Positions 46,887-54,661 of a stretch of 64,000 nt of DNA are shown here, in pieces. The notes under the pieces are model-generated. The model saw only the letters and a list, made by a program, of their open reading frames with translations. It was not told the DNA's origin and made no database searches. The DNA lies in contig JADJBB010000025.1 of NCBI GenBank assembly GCA_016703965.1, positions 1 to 64,000 on the forward strand. Direction: 5' to 3'. Origin of the DNA: Acidobacteriota bacterium (lineage in GTDB: Bacteria; Acidobacteriota; Blastocatellia; Pyrinomonadales; Pyrinomonadaceae). Made by a program: the position numbers and the translations under genes. The first letter of the stretch is position 1. Each line of letters begins with the position of its first letter.

Positions 46887-46931
46887 AACGATCACTAACT
46901 TAAACAGAACTTTAACACAGATGCGAACTCG

Positions 46932-47483
46932 ATGGCACAAGAAGCTGTAGTGATACCTGAGAAAATTTACTTTAAGATCGGCGAGGTTTGCGAACTCGTC
47001 GGCGTTCAGGCTCATGTGCTTCGATATTGGGAAACTGAGTTTTCCACACTCTCACCCCAGAAGAACAAGTCGGGCCAGCGAAGCTATCGCCGGCGTGACG
47101 TAGAGATCGCTTTGCGGATCAAGCAGCTACTCTACAACGAAATGTTCACGATCGCCGGTGCACGGAAAAAGCTGCAGGCGGAGATCAGAGAAGGTTCAAA
47201 ACCGAAGGAGCACTCCGCACCGCCCATCGCTCAGGTAAGGGCACAGGCAGAAGCCCCGGTTCCAACAGTTCCACCCGGAGTCGCCCTTGGCCCGACGGGA
47301 GCCCCGCTGCTGTTTGATGCGGGATTTGAAACTGAGTTAGAAACGGCTCCAACTGAGACAAGGACCCCACACGCAGTGCAGCCTGCTCGGGAATATTCCG
47401 GCAGTGAAAAAGACGCGATCAGGGTAATTGCAGGCCATCTTCTCGACCTTCGCGAAATGCTAAAGAATTCGCAGGTTTCGTAA
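46932..47483 (+). CDS. MerR-family transcriptional regulator
   Basis: The 183-residue protein has an N-terminal MerR winged helix (about residues 11-80; YFKIGEVCELVGVQAHVLRYWE, SGQRSYRRRDVEIAL, IKQLLYNEMFTIAGARKKL). A Pro/Ala-rich linker follows, then a short C-terminal helix (VIAGHLLDLREMLKN). It resembles the MerR-type regulators often found beside a tRNA gene in bacterial genomes; no effector-binding cysteines are seen. It has its own promoter. Confidence 0.85.
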   Translation: MAQEAVVIPEKIYFKIGEVCELVGVQAHVLRYWETEFSTLSPQKNKSGQRSYRRRDVEIALRIKQLLYNEMFTIAGARKKLQAEIREGSKPKEHSAPPIAQVRAQAEAPVPTVPPGVALGPTGAPLLFDAGFETELETAPTETRTPHAVQPAREYSGSEKDAIRVIAGHLLDLREMLKNSQVS

Positions 47484-47516
47484 GGGTACAGCCGCTAGTG
47501 ACTAATTTCCCCCAGT

Positions 47517-47545
47517 TTGACATTTCCGAAGCGTAAAACTAATCT
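47517..47545 (+). promoter_or_regulatory. Promoter of the tRNA-Pro gene
   Basis: TTGACA and TAATCT are separated by 17 bases, and the tRNA begins 16 bases after the -10 element. Confidence 0.75.
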
Positions 47546-47560
47546 AGGAATTCGTTTTTT

Positions 47561-47637
47561 CGGGACGTAGCGCAGTCTGGTAGCGCGTTCGCTTGGGGTG
47601 CGAGAGGTCGTGAGTTCAAATCTCGCCGTCCCGACCA
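47561..47637 (+). tRNA. tRNA-Pro (anticodon GGG)
   Basis: The 77-base gene folds as a cloverleaf. The acceptor CGGGACG pairs with CGTCCCG, and the anticodon stem TTCGC/GCGAG carries loop TTGGGGT (anticodon GGG). The T-loop is GTTCAAATC, and CCA is encoded at the end. It is the likely attachment site of the accessory block that follows. Confidence 0.97.
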
Positions 47638-47646
47638 ATAAATATG

Positions 47647-47682
47647 GGGCTTTCAGCGATTGCTGGAAGCTCCATTTTTTTG
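47647..47682 (+). terminator. Terminator of the tRNA-Pro transcript
   Basis: GGGGCTTTCAGC pairs (with G-U pairs) to GCTGGAAGCTCC around a GATT loop, followed by seven T residues. Confidence 0.75.
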
Positions 47683-47905
47683 ACTTGGTTGCAGTTTGGT
47701 TGCAGTATTCTTTTTGTCCTCCTTTTTCTGCTCAAAACTCTCAAAGATCATCACTCTTGATCAGGCTGGTTTATAAACATCCTTTGTGTGGTACAAAACT
47801 GCGCCGAATGGCGCGTTTTCGCGACTTTTATGGCCGATGCTGTCTATTTTCATGGCTTTTTGGCGAGGCACATTTTTTGCCAACTGGTGATCGGAGGTTC
47901 AGGAA

Positions 47906-48160
47906 ATGGTTGAAATTATCACGATAGAAAAAGAAGAGCTGATTCGCTTGATCGACACCTCGGTCGCGGGGGCCATCGAAAAAGCTATACATTCATCTCA
48001 GCCGCCGCAGATCATGACGAAGTCCGAAGTTGCGAAGTATTTGAAGAAATCGGGAGCAACGATAAATCGATGGATGAGGAAAAATGGCCTTCCGTTTCAC
48101 GGAGTGGGCCGGCCAACTTTCAACAGAACTGAAGTGGATGCCTGGTTAGCGAATTACTAA
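47906..48160 (+). CDS. Excisionase-like helix-turn-helix protein
   Basis: The 84-residue protein has a coiled N-terminus (EKEELIRLIDTSVAGAIEKA) and a MerR/AlpA-type HTH_17 domain (about residues 36-84; MTKSEVAKYLKKSGATINRWMRKNGLPFHGVGRP...TEVDAWL). Such proteins guide excision or regulate the adjacent integrase. It has GGAGG upstream of its ATG and ends five bases before the recombinase start. Confidence 0.85.
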   Translation: MVEIITIEKEELIRLIDTSVAGAIEKAIHSSQPPQIMTKSEVAKYLKKSGATINRWMRKNGLPFHGVGRPTFNRTEVDAWLANY

Positions 48161-48164
48161 GCGT

Positions 48165-49229
48165 ATGTCAGTTTTTAAGAAATATAACGGTAAGCGAATC
48201 AACGCTAAGCATCCGGCGTATGCGACAGCTCGTTGGTGGGTATACAGACGAGTTAAAGGACACAAGACCATTCATCAGGTTATTCCGACAGCCCGTACTA
48301 AGGAAGAAGCTGAACTCGCCGAGCGCCAACTGGTCAAGCAACTCTTCGACAGATCATTCGGTGTTGCAGATACAACCGTAACTTTTGGAGACTTTGTAGA
48401 AACGACCTATCGAAAATATGTAGATCAAAACAACGTCAATAAGGGAGCGAAGAATCTTTACATAAAACTTCTTTTGAAACACCTAAAGGATCAACCTCTG
48501 CATACCATTACGCCACAGGATTGTCGCGATTGCAGGAACAAACTCCAGTACGGTAAAAACCAGCGAAACAAGAAAAGTTTAATATCTCCGTCCTCGATCA
48601 ATCGAATCATGTCGACTTTGTCGAAGATCTTTAGTCTCGCGTGTGAAGAGGACGTTCTCGATCGCAACCCAATGCAGTATGTGAAGGCCTTACCAGAACC
48701 ACCGCCAAGAAAGCGCCTACTTACGACCGAGCAGAAGAAAGCCCTGTGGAAGGAACTTGAATCCGATCAGCTACTTTACAGGCTTGTTCAGTTGGCGGTT
48801 AACATGCCGTTGCGCCGGGGCCAGTTATTGGCATTGAATGAGGAGGTGATCGATTTTGAGAATCAAAGGGTATGGGTAATTGGTTCGAAGGGACGACCTC
48901 CGCGATCCGTACCGATCAATGCAACGGCAGCATCGGTACTACGGGATCTCATTGCCGATAAACAATTACCATTTCCAATTGTAGATTTCCGCAAGCGATG
49001 GCATCCAGTTCTTGTTAGAGCCAAAATCAACAAACCGGACGGCACGCGCGAAGAAAACTATCATTTCCACGACCTGAGAACCTACTTTGCCACTGAATTA
49101 ATTCGGAGAAATACAAATCCGCTGATAGTACAGAATCTCTTTGCACATTCAGATATGAGTATTACAAATATTTACGCGGAAACCGACGCGGAACTTATGC
49201 TTGAGGCAGTAAAGCGACTTGACGGTTAG
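48165..49229 (+). CDS. Tyrosine site-specific recombinase (integrase)
   Basis: This 354-residue phage-type integrase has an AP2-like N-terminal strand region and a SAM-like core-binding domain (about 70-170). The catalytic domain follows, with Arg217 or Arg218 in MPLRRGQLLALN, Lys242 in SKGRPPRSVP, His302 and Arg305 in HDLRTYFAT, His328 in FAHSDMS and the Tyr337 nucleophile in NIYAE. All catalytic positions are present, so it is likely active. Its place beside tRNA-Pro fits integration there. Confidence 0.93.
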   Translation: MSVFKKYNGKRINAKHPAYATARWWVYRRVKGHKTIHQVIPTARTKEEAELAERQLVKQLFDRSFGVADTTVTFGDFVETTYRKYVDQNNVNKGAKNLYIKLLLKHLKDQPLHTITPQDCRDCRNKLQYGKNQRNKKSLISPSSINRIMSTLSKIFSLACEEDVLDRNPMQYVKALPEPPPRKRLLTTEQKKALWKELESDQLLYRLVQLAVNMPLRRGQLLALNEEVIDFENQRVWVIGSKGRPPRSVPINATAASVLRDLIADKQLPFPIVDFRKRWHPVLVRAKINKPDGTREENYHFHDLRTYFATELIRRNTNPLIVQNLFAHSDMSITNIYAETDAELMLEAVKRLDG

Positions 49230-49617
49230 CTCGTCGCGTTCGGCGATTGTTGGAAATGATGTAGAGCCAAAATGATTTCCGCAGAAAATCTTGAAAGTCA
49301 TCTCATCTTAAAATCGAGCGGCTAACATTTGAAGGCTTGGAATCCTTCACCTGAGTTTGTTGCAAAAGTTAACCACCTTATTGCTTAGACACTAGACTCC
49401 AACGTAACTTAGATTGTGTCCTAAGGAGCGAATCCCAAGTCTCGTCTGTTATTCGTCGTTCGTCTTATTCGTTGGGGAATCTTATTTTTCTAGGGAGTCA
49501 CCAGTGGTAGACGGAACTGGTAAGTTACCTATAAATTGATAGCGATCATGTTTGGAATTTCACCGCTGCTTTGTAAGTTTTAGCGGTGCTCACTAGTTCA
49601 CAGAAAGGATAAGGGAA
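49230..49617. other. Gap between recombinase and GHKL ATPase genes
   Basis: This 388-base AT-rich stretch has only very short open frames. CGATTGTTGGAA near 49241 faintly echoes CGATTGCTGGAA just after the tRNA, but it is too short to call an attachment site. An AAAGGA ribosome site precedes the ATPase ATG. Confidence 0.4.
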
Positions 49618-50619
49618 ATGAAAGATAGAAACATTGTTTCTTTAGAACATTTTATCGAAGCTGCTCGTGATGCAGGGTACACGAACATTGCAACCGCTCT
49701 TGCTGAGCTAATTGATAATGCGTTCGAAGCCCAAGCTATGTCGGTCAGAATTGAGTTTGAGATTTCTGAAGACCAGGAACTCTCGGTTTTAATCGGGGAT
49801 GACGGATGCGGAATGGCCCCGACGGTACTCGAACTTGCATTGCAGTTTGGTGGCACGACCCGTTTCAATTCACGTACGGGTGCAGGTCGTTATGGAATGG
49901 GATTGCCCAACGGTTCCCTCAGTCAAGCTCGTCGAGTTGAAGTCGTGACTTGGAGGAACCGACGCACGGTCTGGAAAAGCTATCTTGATGTGGACGAAAT
50001 AGTATCTGGTGAATTGAAATCCATACCAAAGTCTATGCGAGTCGGAATTTCATACGCTAATACCGAATCGGGCACAGTCGTAATTTGGAAGAAGTGCGAT
50101 CGGATTAACTTCAAGAATAAACGAATCTTTTTAACGAGGATAAGGAAGACCTTGGGTCGCCTGTTCAGAAAGCATCTGTGGGCAGGAAAGGAGATAATCG
50201 TAGGCGGTGAAAAAGTTGTTCCGGTTGACCCTTTGTTCTTACGAACCAACGATTCAGAAAATGCGGCTCCTTTCGGTTCTGAAGTTGAGTATGAGATCGC
50301 CGTGCCGGGAATCCAGAACCTTACCTCGAAAGTCACAGTTAAGTTCGTCGAATTGCCAATTGAAAGATGGCACTCGCTCTCGAATGAACAAAAGCAATCC
50401 ATGGGCATCTCGAAAGGTGCTGGTACATCAATAATTCGTGCCGGCCGGGAAATTGATTCTGGCTGGTTTTTTATGGGTAAGAAGCGCAAGGAAAACTACG
50501 ATGACTGGTGGAGATGCGAAATCTGTTATGAGCCGGAATTGGACGAGATTTTCGGAGTGACGAACACGAAGCAAGGCATTCGTGTGCATCAAAGCCGGAG
50601 CGTATCGGAACCGAGATGA
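49618..50619 (+). CDS. GHKL (Hsp90/MORC-like) ATPase, C-terminally truncated
   Basis: The 333-residue frame begins with a clean GHKL ATP-binding fold: N-box Glu30 to Asn34 in AELIDN, G1 box DDGCGM (residues 61-66) and G2 box GRYGMGLPNGS (90-100). A transducer-like region follows, up to WWRCEICYEPELDEIFGVTNTKQGIR. In related proteins this last motif is followed by a long C-terminal domain. Here it stops within about 12 unrelated residues, in the same place where the next reading frame begins mid-domain. It is probably a deletion product and may be inactive or altered. Relatives act in DNA-linked or defence settings, but no role can be assigned. Confidence 0.75.
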   Translation: MKDRNIVSLEHFIEAARDAGYTNIATALAELIDNAFEAQAMSVRIEFEISEDQELSVLIGDDGCGMAPTVLELALQFGGTTRFNSRTGAGRYGMGLPNGSLSQARRVEVVTWRNRRTVWKSYLDVDEIVSGELKSIPKSMRVGISYANTESGTVVIWKKCDRINFKNKRIFLTRIRKTLGRLFRKHLWAGKEIIVGGEKVVPVDPLFLRTNDSENAAPFGSEVEYEIAVPGIQNLTSKVTVKFVELPIERWHSLSNEQKQSMGISKGAGTSIIRAGREIDSGWFFMGKKRKENYDDWWRCEICYEPELDEIFGVTNTKQGIRVHQSRSVSEPR

Positions 50620-50875
50620 CGCCGAACCCAGTTCGACCGGACACGCCTTCGAGATCCGCGGCCAGGGCTACGTAAACACAACATCCTTTATCGAAAACGG
50701 TGAAACAAGTGCTGTTGGCAGGGCTTTAGCAAATCTGGGGTTCAAGATCGACAACGGCATCGCATCAAGAGAAGAGATGCAGAAGGTCGAAAGAATGACC
50801 GAGGCACCTAGACCCACCGGCAACAATGGACGAAATGGCCATAACGGGCGTCTCGTCTCACAATCCGTTTCATAA
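50582..50875 (+). CDS. C-terminal fragment of a phage/plasmid ssDNA-annealing-like protein
   Basis: The 97-residue frame carries a pattern I associate with phage and plasmid proteins near recombination genes: AGAYRNRDDAEPSSTGHAFE, then ENGETSAVGRALANLGFKID and SREEMQKVE. The Gly/Asn-rich tail follows. Homology-like sequence begins immediately at the start, so the N-terminal domain is missing. It overlaps the truncated ATPase frame by 38 bases and leads the AAA+ operon by 21 bases. The GTG start is only the first available codon. Confidence 0.55.
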   Translation: MCIKAGAYRNRDDAEPSSTGHAFEIRGQGYVNTTSFIENGETSAVGRALANLGFKIDNGIASREEMQKVERMTEAPRPTGNNGRNGHNGRLVSQSVS

Positions 50876-50896
50876 ACTCTTTCCAGTAAACAAATA

Positions 50897-52516
50897 ATGT
50901 CTGAATTAGAAACCGGTGATGACAGCATACGGAAGTTTCTGCATGAGCTTGATATTAGGATCAGAGCCCGATATCCGCTTATTGCTATCAATACCTTCGA
51001 AGAAGACCGCGTAAGAGAGGCGTTGGTCGATCTCGTCTTTCAGGAGCGGCATAAGGAAAAGTCTCTCTACTTTTGGAGTCGTCCAAGCGGCCTTCAGAAG
51101 GTAGTCGATCCGAAAGAGGGACTGCTAAGCTCGCCTCAAACGATCGGCGATACCGAAGATCCCGAAAGCCTTCTTGGCTTTATCAGCGAGCAGAAGACAG
51201 GCATTTTCCTGCTTTGTGACTACGCTCCCTATATCTCACCGTATGGGCAGGAAGATCCGCTGCTCGTTCGACGACTTCGTGAGATCGCCTGGAAGCTGAA
51301 ATCGACGAAAGCCACCGTTCTCTTTGTAGGACCGAACTTTCCCGAATTAAAAACACTCGAAAAGGAAGTAACGCAAATAGAACTCGACCTTCCGAGGGAG
51401 TCCGAGATCGAAGACTCGATCGAACTTCAGTTTGAGAACCTGCGTTCCAATGGTCTCGATATCAGCCTTACCAAAGAAACTCAGGACGCTCTGCAGCAAT
51501 CTCTCCTTGGTCTAACATCCGTGGAGATAAGCAATGTCATTGCCAAAGCAGTTATCAGCTGCAACGGTCTGAATCAGGACTCGATCAATGTCATCCTTGA
51601 GGAAAAGAAAAACGTAATTCGAGGCAGCGGTTCGCTTACGTATGTTCATCCCGAACCGGCAAGCAACTTAGGCGGCTATCAATCGCTTCGAGCAATCCTC
51701 GAACGTGCAGCATATACCTTTAGTCCGAGAGCAAAGGCCCGACACGTCGAACCGTGTAAAGGCATACTGCTTGTCGGTCTTCCGGGGTGCGGAAAGGACC
51801 TCTGTAAACGTGTCGCTTCAAGCATTACAAACCGAGCGCTACTCGACTTGGACTTCGGTTCGATCATGGGTGAGGGCGGAGGCGTTATCGGCTCGTCAGC
51901 AATGTCGATAAAGCGGGCGCTATCTATCGCGGGAACGATCAAAGGCATTCTGGGTATCAGCGAGTTCGAGAAGGCGGTCTCAGGAATGAAATCGTCGAAT
52001 AAGACCGACGGCGGAGAAACGGCGAGAACAATCTCCTATCTTCTCAACTGGATGCAGGACAACAAGGACGTTCTCGTTTTCGCGACCGCGAACGACGTTC
52101 GAGAGCTCGAATCCGAACAGTTCAGGATCGGCCGGTTCTCATACATACATTTCGTCGACCTTCCGGAGACCGATGATCGGAAAGAGATATTTCGGGTACA
52201 CCTTAAGAAAAGAGCACTTGATGCCGAACAGTTTGATCTCGATAAGCTCGTAGATAAAAGCAAAGACTTTTCCGGAGCGGAGATCGAAGGTGCAGTACAA
52301 GACGGAGTTCTTGAGGCCTTCATCGACGGCGACCGGCAGGCCGAGACTCGCGACATAATTAAGGCCGCCGAGAACATGACGCCTACAGCTCAGATGATGA
52401 GCGAGAAGATCGAAGAGATACGCAAATGGGCGCGGAACAATATCAAAGGCGTAGGCTCCCGAAACGAAAATCCTGGCATTACCGGAACTCGCGCCGATCG
52501 GATCTATGAACTCTAA
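50897..52516 (+). CDS. Ycf46-like AAA+ protein with degenerate Walker motifs
   Basis: This 539-residue protein has the Ycf46-type layout: an N-terminal regulatory domain (about 15-165) and a helical linker, then an AAA+ module from about residue 250. Walker A reads GLPGCGKD, keeping Lys300 but with Asp301 where Ser/Thr binds Mg. Walker B reads ILGISEFEKA, with Ser355 replacing the Asp and Glu356 retained. Sensor ATAND and the arginine-finger region IGRFSY are mostly kept. The module probably binds nucleotide weakly, if at all, and may act as a scaffold or need a partner. It heads a tight operon with DUF1257- and DUF2997-like genes and a radical-SAM gene. Confidence 0.85.
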   Translation: MSELETGDDSIRKFLHELDIRIRARYPLIAINTFEEDRVREALVDLVFQERHKEKSLYFWSRPSGLQKVVDPKEGLLSSPQTIGDTEDPESLLGFISEQKTGIFLLCDYAPYISPYGQEDPLLVRRLREIAWKLKSTKATVLFVGPNFPELKTLEKEVTQIELDLPRESEIEDSIELQFENLRSNGLDISLTKETQDALQQSLLGLTSVEISNVIAKAVISCNGLNQDSINVILEEKKNVIRGSGSLTYVHPEPASNLGGYQSLRAILERAAYTFSPRAKARHVEPCKGILLVGLPGCGKDLCKRVASSITNRALLDLDFGSIMGEGGGVIGSSAMSIKRALSIAGTIKGILGISEFEKAVSGMKSSNKTDGGETARTISYLLNWMQDNKDVLVFATANDVRELESEQFRIGRFSYIHFVDLPETDDRKEIFRVHLKKRALDAEQFDLDKLVDKSKDFSGAEIEGAVQDGVLEAFIDGDRQAETRDIIKAAENMTPTAQMMSEKIEEIRKWARNNIKGVGSRNENPGITGTRADRIYEL

Positions 52517-52534
52517 TTACGGAGAATCTACTAT

Positions 52535-52933
52535 ATGAGTAAATACATGACATTCGACTCTCAGTCATTTCCGAATCGAGAGTTGCTTCTCGAAGCCTTG
52601 GCCGAATGCGGCTTCGCATCTCCGATTGTTGGGAGTGACATTTCTCTTGAAGGATGGGACAAACGCGATCCACAAACAGCCGACGTCGTAATCAGGCGTC
52701 GAGATGTAAACGGCCAATCCCTACTAGGCGATATCGGCTTCCGGAAAACCGCGAAAGGCTATGTTGCGGTTATCGACGACATGGATCTGTCGTATCGCCT
52801 CGGCAAAGATTTCATCATTAGACTGCAAAACAACTATCACGAAGCAGCCGCGAGAAAGATGGCAAAGAAGCTTGGGGGAACGCTTAGTAAAGAGCGGGTG
52901 GGAAAGACTCTCAAGATACGGATTAAATATTGA
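52535..52933 (+). CDS. DUF1257/Ycf35-like protein
   Basis: The 132-residue protein matches the Ycf35/DUF1257 pattern: N-terminal MSKYMTFDSQSFPNRELLLEALAECGF, a middle ADVVIRRRDV...DIGFRKTAKGYVAVID, and a C-terminal AARKMAKKLGGTLSKER...LKIRIKY. Ycf35 is a plastid/cyanobacterial protein of unknown function that often accompanies Ycf46-like ATPases. It starts 18 bases after the AAA+ stop and precedes the DUF2997-like gene by 12 bases. Confidence 0.8.
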   Translation: MSKYMTFDSQSFPNRELLLEALAECGFASPIVGSDISLEGWDKRDPQTADVVIRRRDVNGQSLLGDIGFRKTAKGYVAVIDDMDLSYRLGKDFIIRLQNNYHEAAARKMAKKLGGTLSKERVGKTLKIRIKY

Positions 52934-52945
52934 GGAGCATCGAAA

Positions 52946-53137
52946 ATGCCTGAAGTCGAATTCAAAATCGATACTGAACGCGGAACCTGCGAAACCGAGA
53001 TAAAAGGTTATCAAGGTGCCGCTTGTGAGAAGGCCGCGAGGCAGCTAAAGGAATTTCTTGGCGATCCCACTGCTGAAACTAAAAAGCAAGAGTATTTCGT
53101 CACACCGAGGTCCAAACTGACCAGCAAACAAAAATGA
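52946..53137 (+). CDS. DUF2997-like small protein
   Basis: The 63-residue protein has the short beta-beta-helix pattern of DUF2997: EVEFKIDTERGTCETEIKGYQG, then ACEKAARQLKEFLG and KKQEYFVTP. It has a Cys in the helix start, as many members do. Function is unknown. GAGGAG lies before the ATG, and its stop overlaps the next start (ATGA), so translation is coupled to the radical-SAM gene. Confidence 0.7.
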   Translation: MPEVEFKIDTERGTCETEIKGYQGAACEKAARQLKEFLGDPTAETKKQEYFVTPRSKLTSKQK

Positions 53138-53826
53138 GCCAAGAAATCACTTTCATACTCGAACCCGACAATGGGAAAATCACGGCTGAAGTCTCTGGCG
53201 TTTCTACCGATGTACTCACTGATCTAAGGGACGACCTAGGCACCTCCCAGAATGTGAATTGCGGAAAACAGAACAAAGGAGGCGCCGTGAAGATGTCCGC
53301 GTCAGAAAATCCCGGTTCCGACCGCACTCAGTCCATCTGGATCTATCGGATTTATCACAATTCGGTCGTAGATGGCCCCGGACGGCGTAGCGTCATCCAG
53401 GTTTCCGGGTGCTCAATAGGATGCCCTGACTGTTATGTTCCGGAAACACACCGGATTCAGAATGGATCGTTATTCACAATCTCGTCTGTGGTCGAAGAAA
53501 TAGTAGAGAATTGTAACGAGCAAGATGGCGTAACAATTTTAGGTGGCGAACCATTCGACCAGACGGGAGCGGTTGCAGAACTCGTACACAGGCTAAAGCG
53601 TCTGGGTATGCACATAACGATCTATTCCGGTAACACGATAGAAACTTTGGTTGAACGATTTGATCCTAACGTTCATTACATTCTTACTCATATCGATCTT
53701 CTTATCGACGGCCCGTTTATCCATAGGTTTGCCGAGAACGCTGGTGGGTATAAAGGTTCCCGAAATCAACGACTCATCTATTCAAAAGATCGGTCTGAAA
53801 CCTGCTTATCAGTTAACCAGAATTGA
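53134..53826 (+). CDS. DUF2997-like/radical-SAM (NrdG-like) fusion protein
   Basis: Residues 1-40 look like a second DUF2997-type element (EITFILEPDNGKITAEVSGV). From about residue 54 the chain is an NrdG-like radical SAM protein: NSVVDGPGRRSVIQVSGC leads into the CxxxCxxC cluster of Cys93, Cys97 and Cys100 (GCSIGCPDCYVPET). The SAM-binding GGEPFDQ lies at about 138-144. A typical late LLIDGPFI and YKGSRNQRLI follow. NrdG-type enzymes activate glycyl-radical proteins, but no such partner is near. An internal ribosome site at 53275 could start a shorter, SAM-only product at GTG 53287 or ATG 53293. Confidence 0.82.
   Translation: MSQEITFILEPDNGKITAEVSGVSTDVLTDLRDDLGTSQNVNCGKQNKGGAVKMSASENPGSDRTQSIWIYRIYHNSVVDGPGRRSVIQVSGCSIGCPDCYVPETHRIQNGSLFTISSVVEEIVENCNEQDGVTILGGEPFDQTGAVAELVHRLKRLGMHITIYSGNTIETLVERFDPNVHYILTHIDLLIDGPFIHRFAENAGGYKGSRNQRLIYSKDRSETCLSVNQN
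53275..53295 (+). promoter_or_regulatory. Internal ribosome binding site in the fusion gene
   Basis: AAAGGAGG inside the frame lies four bases before an in-frame GTG and ten before an in-frame ATG. That ATG begins exactly where the radical-SAM homology starts. A second translation start is likely. Confidence 0.6.
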
Positions 53827-53923
53827 AAATGGCCAAGCGGCTGGCAATTCAACTCATCGAGAAAGAAATTTATCAACCAGAGCGATAAAAGTTGACCGCT
53901 GATTTCGCTCAGTTGCGGGTCTT

Positions 53924-54103
53924 TCATGAACGAGGATGCACCCCAAACATTCGATCGGCTTCTTCGTTAGTTCTGAATTGATCTACATCCTTTTGCGGTA
54001 GCGATTGCAGCTTACCCATTTGGACTAAGATATCTAGATGGCTCTGTAAAGCTAAATAAATATATAAAAATTGCCATATTTCGTGATCAAGGATTTCCGT
54101 CAT
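53924..54103 (-). CDS. Possible small hypothetical protein
   Basis: A 59-residue frame on the minus strand begins MTEILDHEIWQFLYIYLALQ and ends TNEEADRMFGVHPRS. The helical, protein-like composition and codon choice look genuine, but no ribosome site or relative is recognised. It lies alone beyond the last operon gene. Just upstream of it on the plus strand, a 19-codon frame at 53829 (MAKRLAIQLIEKEIYQPER) may be the start of a lost gene. Confidence 0.35.
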   Translation of the reverse strand: MTEILDHEIWQFLYIYLALQSHLDILVQMGKLQSLPQKDVDQFRTNEEADRMFGVHPRS

Positions 54104-54162
54104 TCGAGATAAGTTCGTTTATTGCCCATTCGCTTATATCCGTATGATGGAGCCAAAAGGAA

Positions 54163-54542
54163 GTGAGCATCCGGTTCAAAACTCTGAGAACGGCGACAAA
54201 TGTCAGAGATCACTCGCGGGGGATCCATCGGCATTTTTTTGTTTGCTCCATATTACTTGTTTCGTTACTTCTACTTTCTTCCCCAGCTTTTCCTCTCAAT
54301 CCGGATAGAGCGATCACAAATCTTTATATACGGCGTGGACGGCGAAGGACGGTGCTCCAAGCCCGATAATAGCCGGTGCGCAGGCAACCGATGTTCATCT
54401 ATGGGTGGGCACTTCTTCTGGCCTCTATCGTTTCGATGGGGTCATCTATGAGGGGTACGAACCTTTGTTTGGGGCCCCATTTGCAACTACCAATATTTAC
54501 TCTGCGTGTTTTATGGTATGGGAGCGCCTTAAATGTATTTGA
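54163..54542 (+). pseudogene. 5' remnant of a reg_prop two-component sensor gene
   Basis: Read from GTG 54163, a signal segment (FFVCSILLVSLLLLSSPAFP) and LNPDRAITNLYI are followed, after a frame change near 54328, by TAWTAKDGAPSPIIAGAQ, VHLWVGTSSGLYRFDGVIYEG and PLFGAPFATTNIYSA. This is the typical beginning of a two-component-regulator propeller sensor. The frame ends at a TGA at 54540, and no propeller or kinase follows. It is both frameshifted and truncated. Confidence 0.75.
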
Positions 54543-54577
54543 ATTTGCCATCGGCTTGTTGCGTAAAGTAAATTTTT

Positions 54578-54613
54578 TAGGAAAATACCGAACCTAATTA
54601 GGGAAAATCCCTA
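54578..54613. promoter_or_regulatory. TAGG-AAAAT inverted-repeat sites
   Basis: A perfect inverted repeat, TAGGGA-AAA-TCCCTA (54599-54613), is preceded 21 bases earlier by the half-like TAGGAAAATACC (54578). Symmetry and size fit a LuxR/NarL-type regulator dimer site. Confidence 0.4.
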
Positions 54614-54661
54614 TTATTCCAACCAACCATTGGTGATACTTTTTTTCATTTTGGGGAAGTA

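Larger units (their letters stand above)
47638..53826 (+). mobile_element. Putative integrative element at tRNA-Pro
   Basis: The block begins right after the tRNA and carries an excisionase-like gene and a complete tyrosine recombinase facing away from the tRNA. A truncated ATPase gene and a plasmid/phage-flavoured operon follow. TTGGTTGCAG is directly repeated at about 47685-47705 and could be arm-type recombinase sites. No second copy of the tRNA 3' end was seen up to 55153, so the right end is a guess set at the last operon gene. The flank beyond is full of gene remnants. Confidence 0.6.

Noticed and set aside
46851..46931. A thiamine riboswitch between thiL and the merR-type gene
   Set aside because: The conserved TPP-aptamer cores were not seen; the gap holds a normal promoter instead.
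49230..49617. A possible right attachment site (CGATTGTTGGAA versus CGATTGCTGGAA after the tRNA)
   Set aside because: It is only 11 of 12 bases, outside the tRNA gene itself, and too weak to support a crossover site.
54200..54451. An 83-codon frame with hydrophobic residues
   Set aside because: It is an alternative frame of the reg_prop sensor remnant, which explains the DNA better after one frame change.
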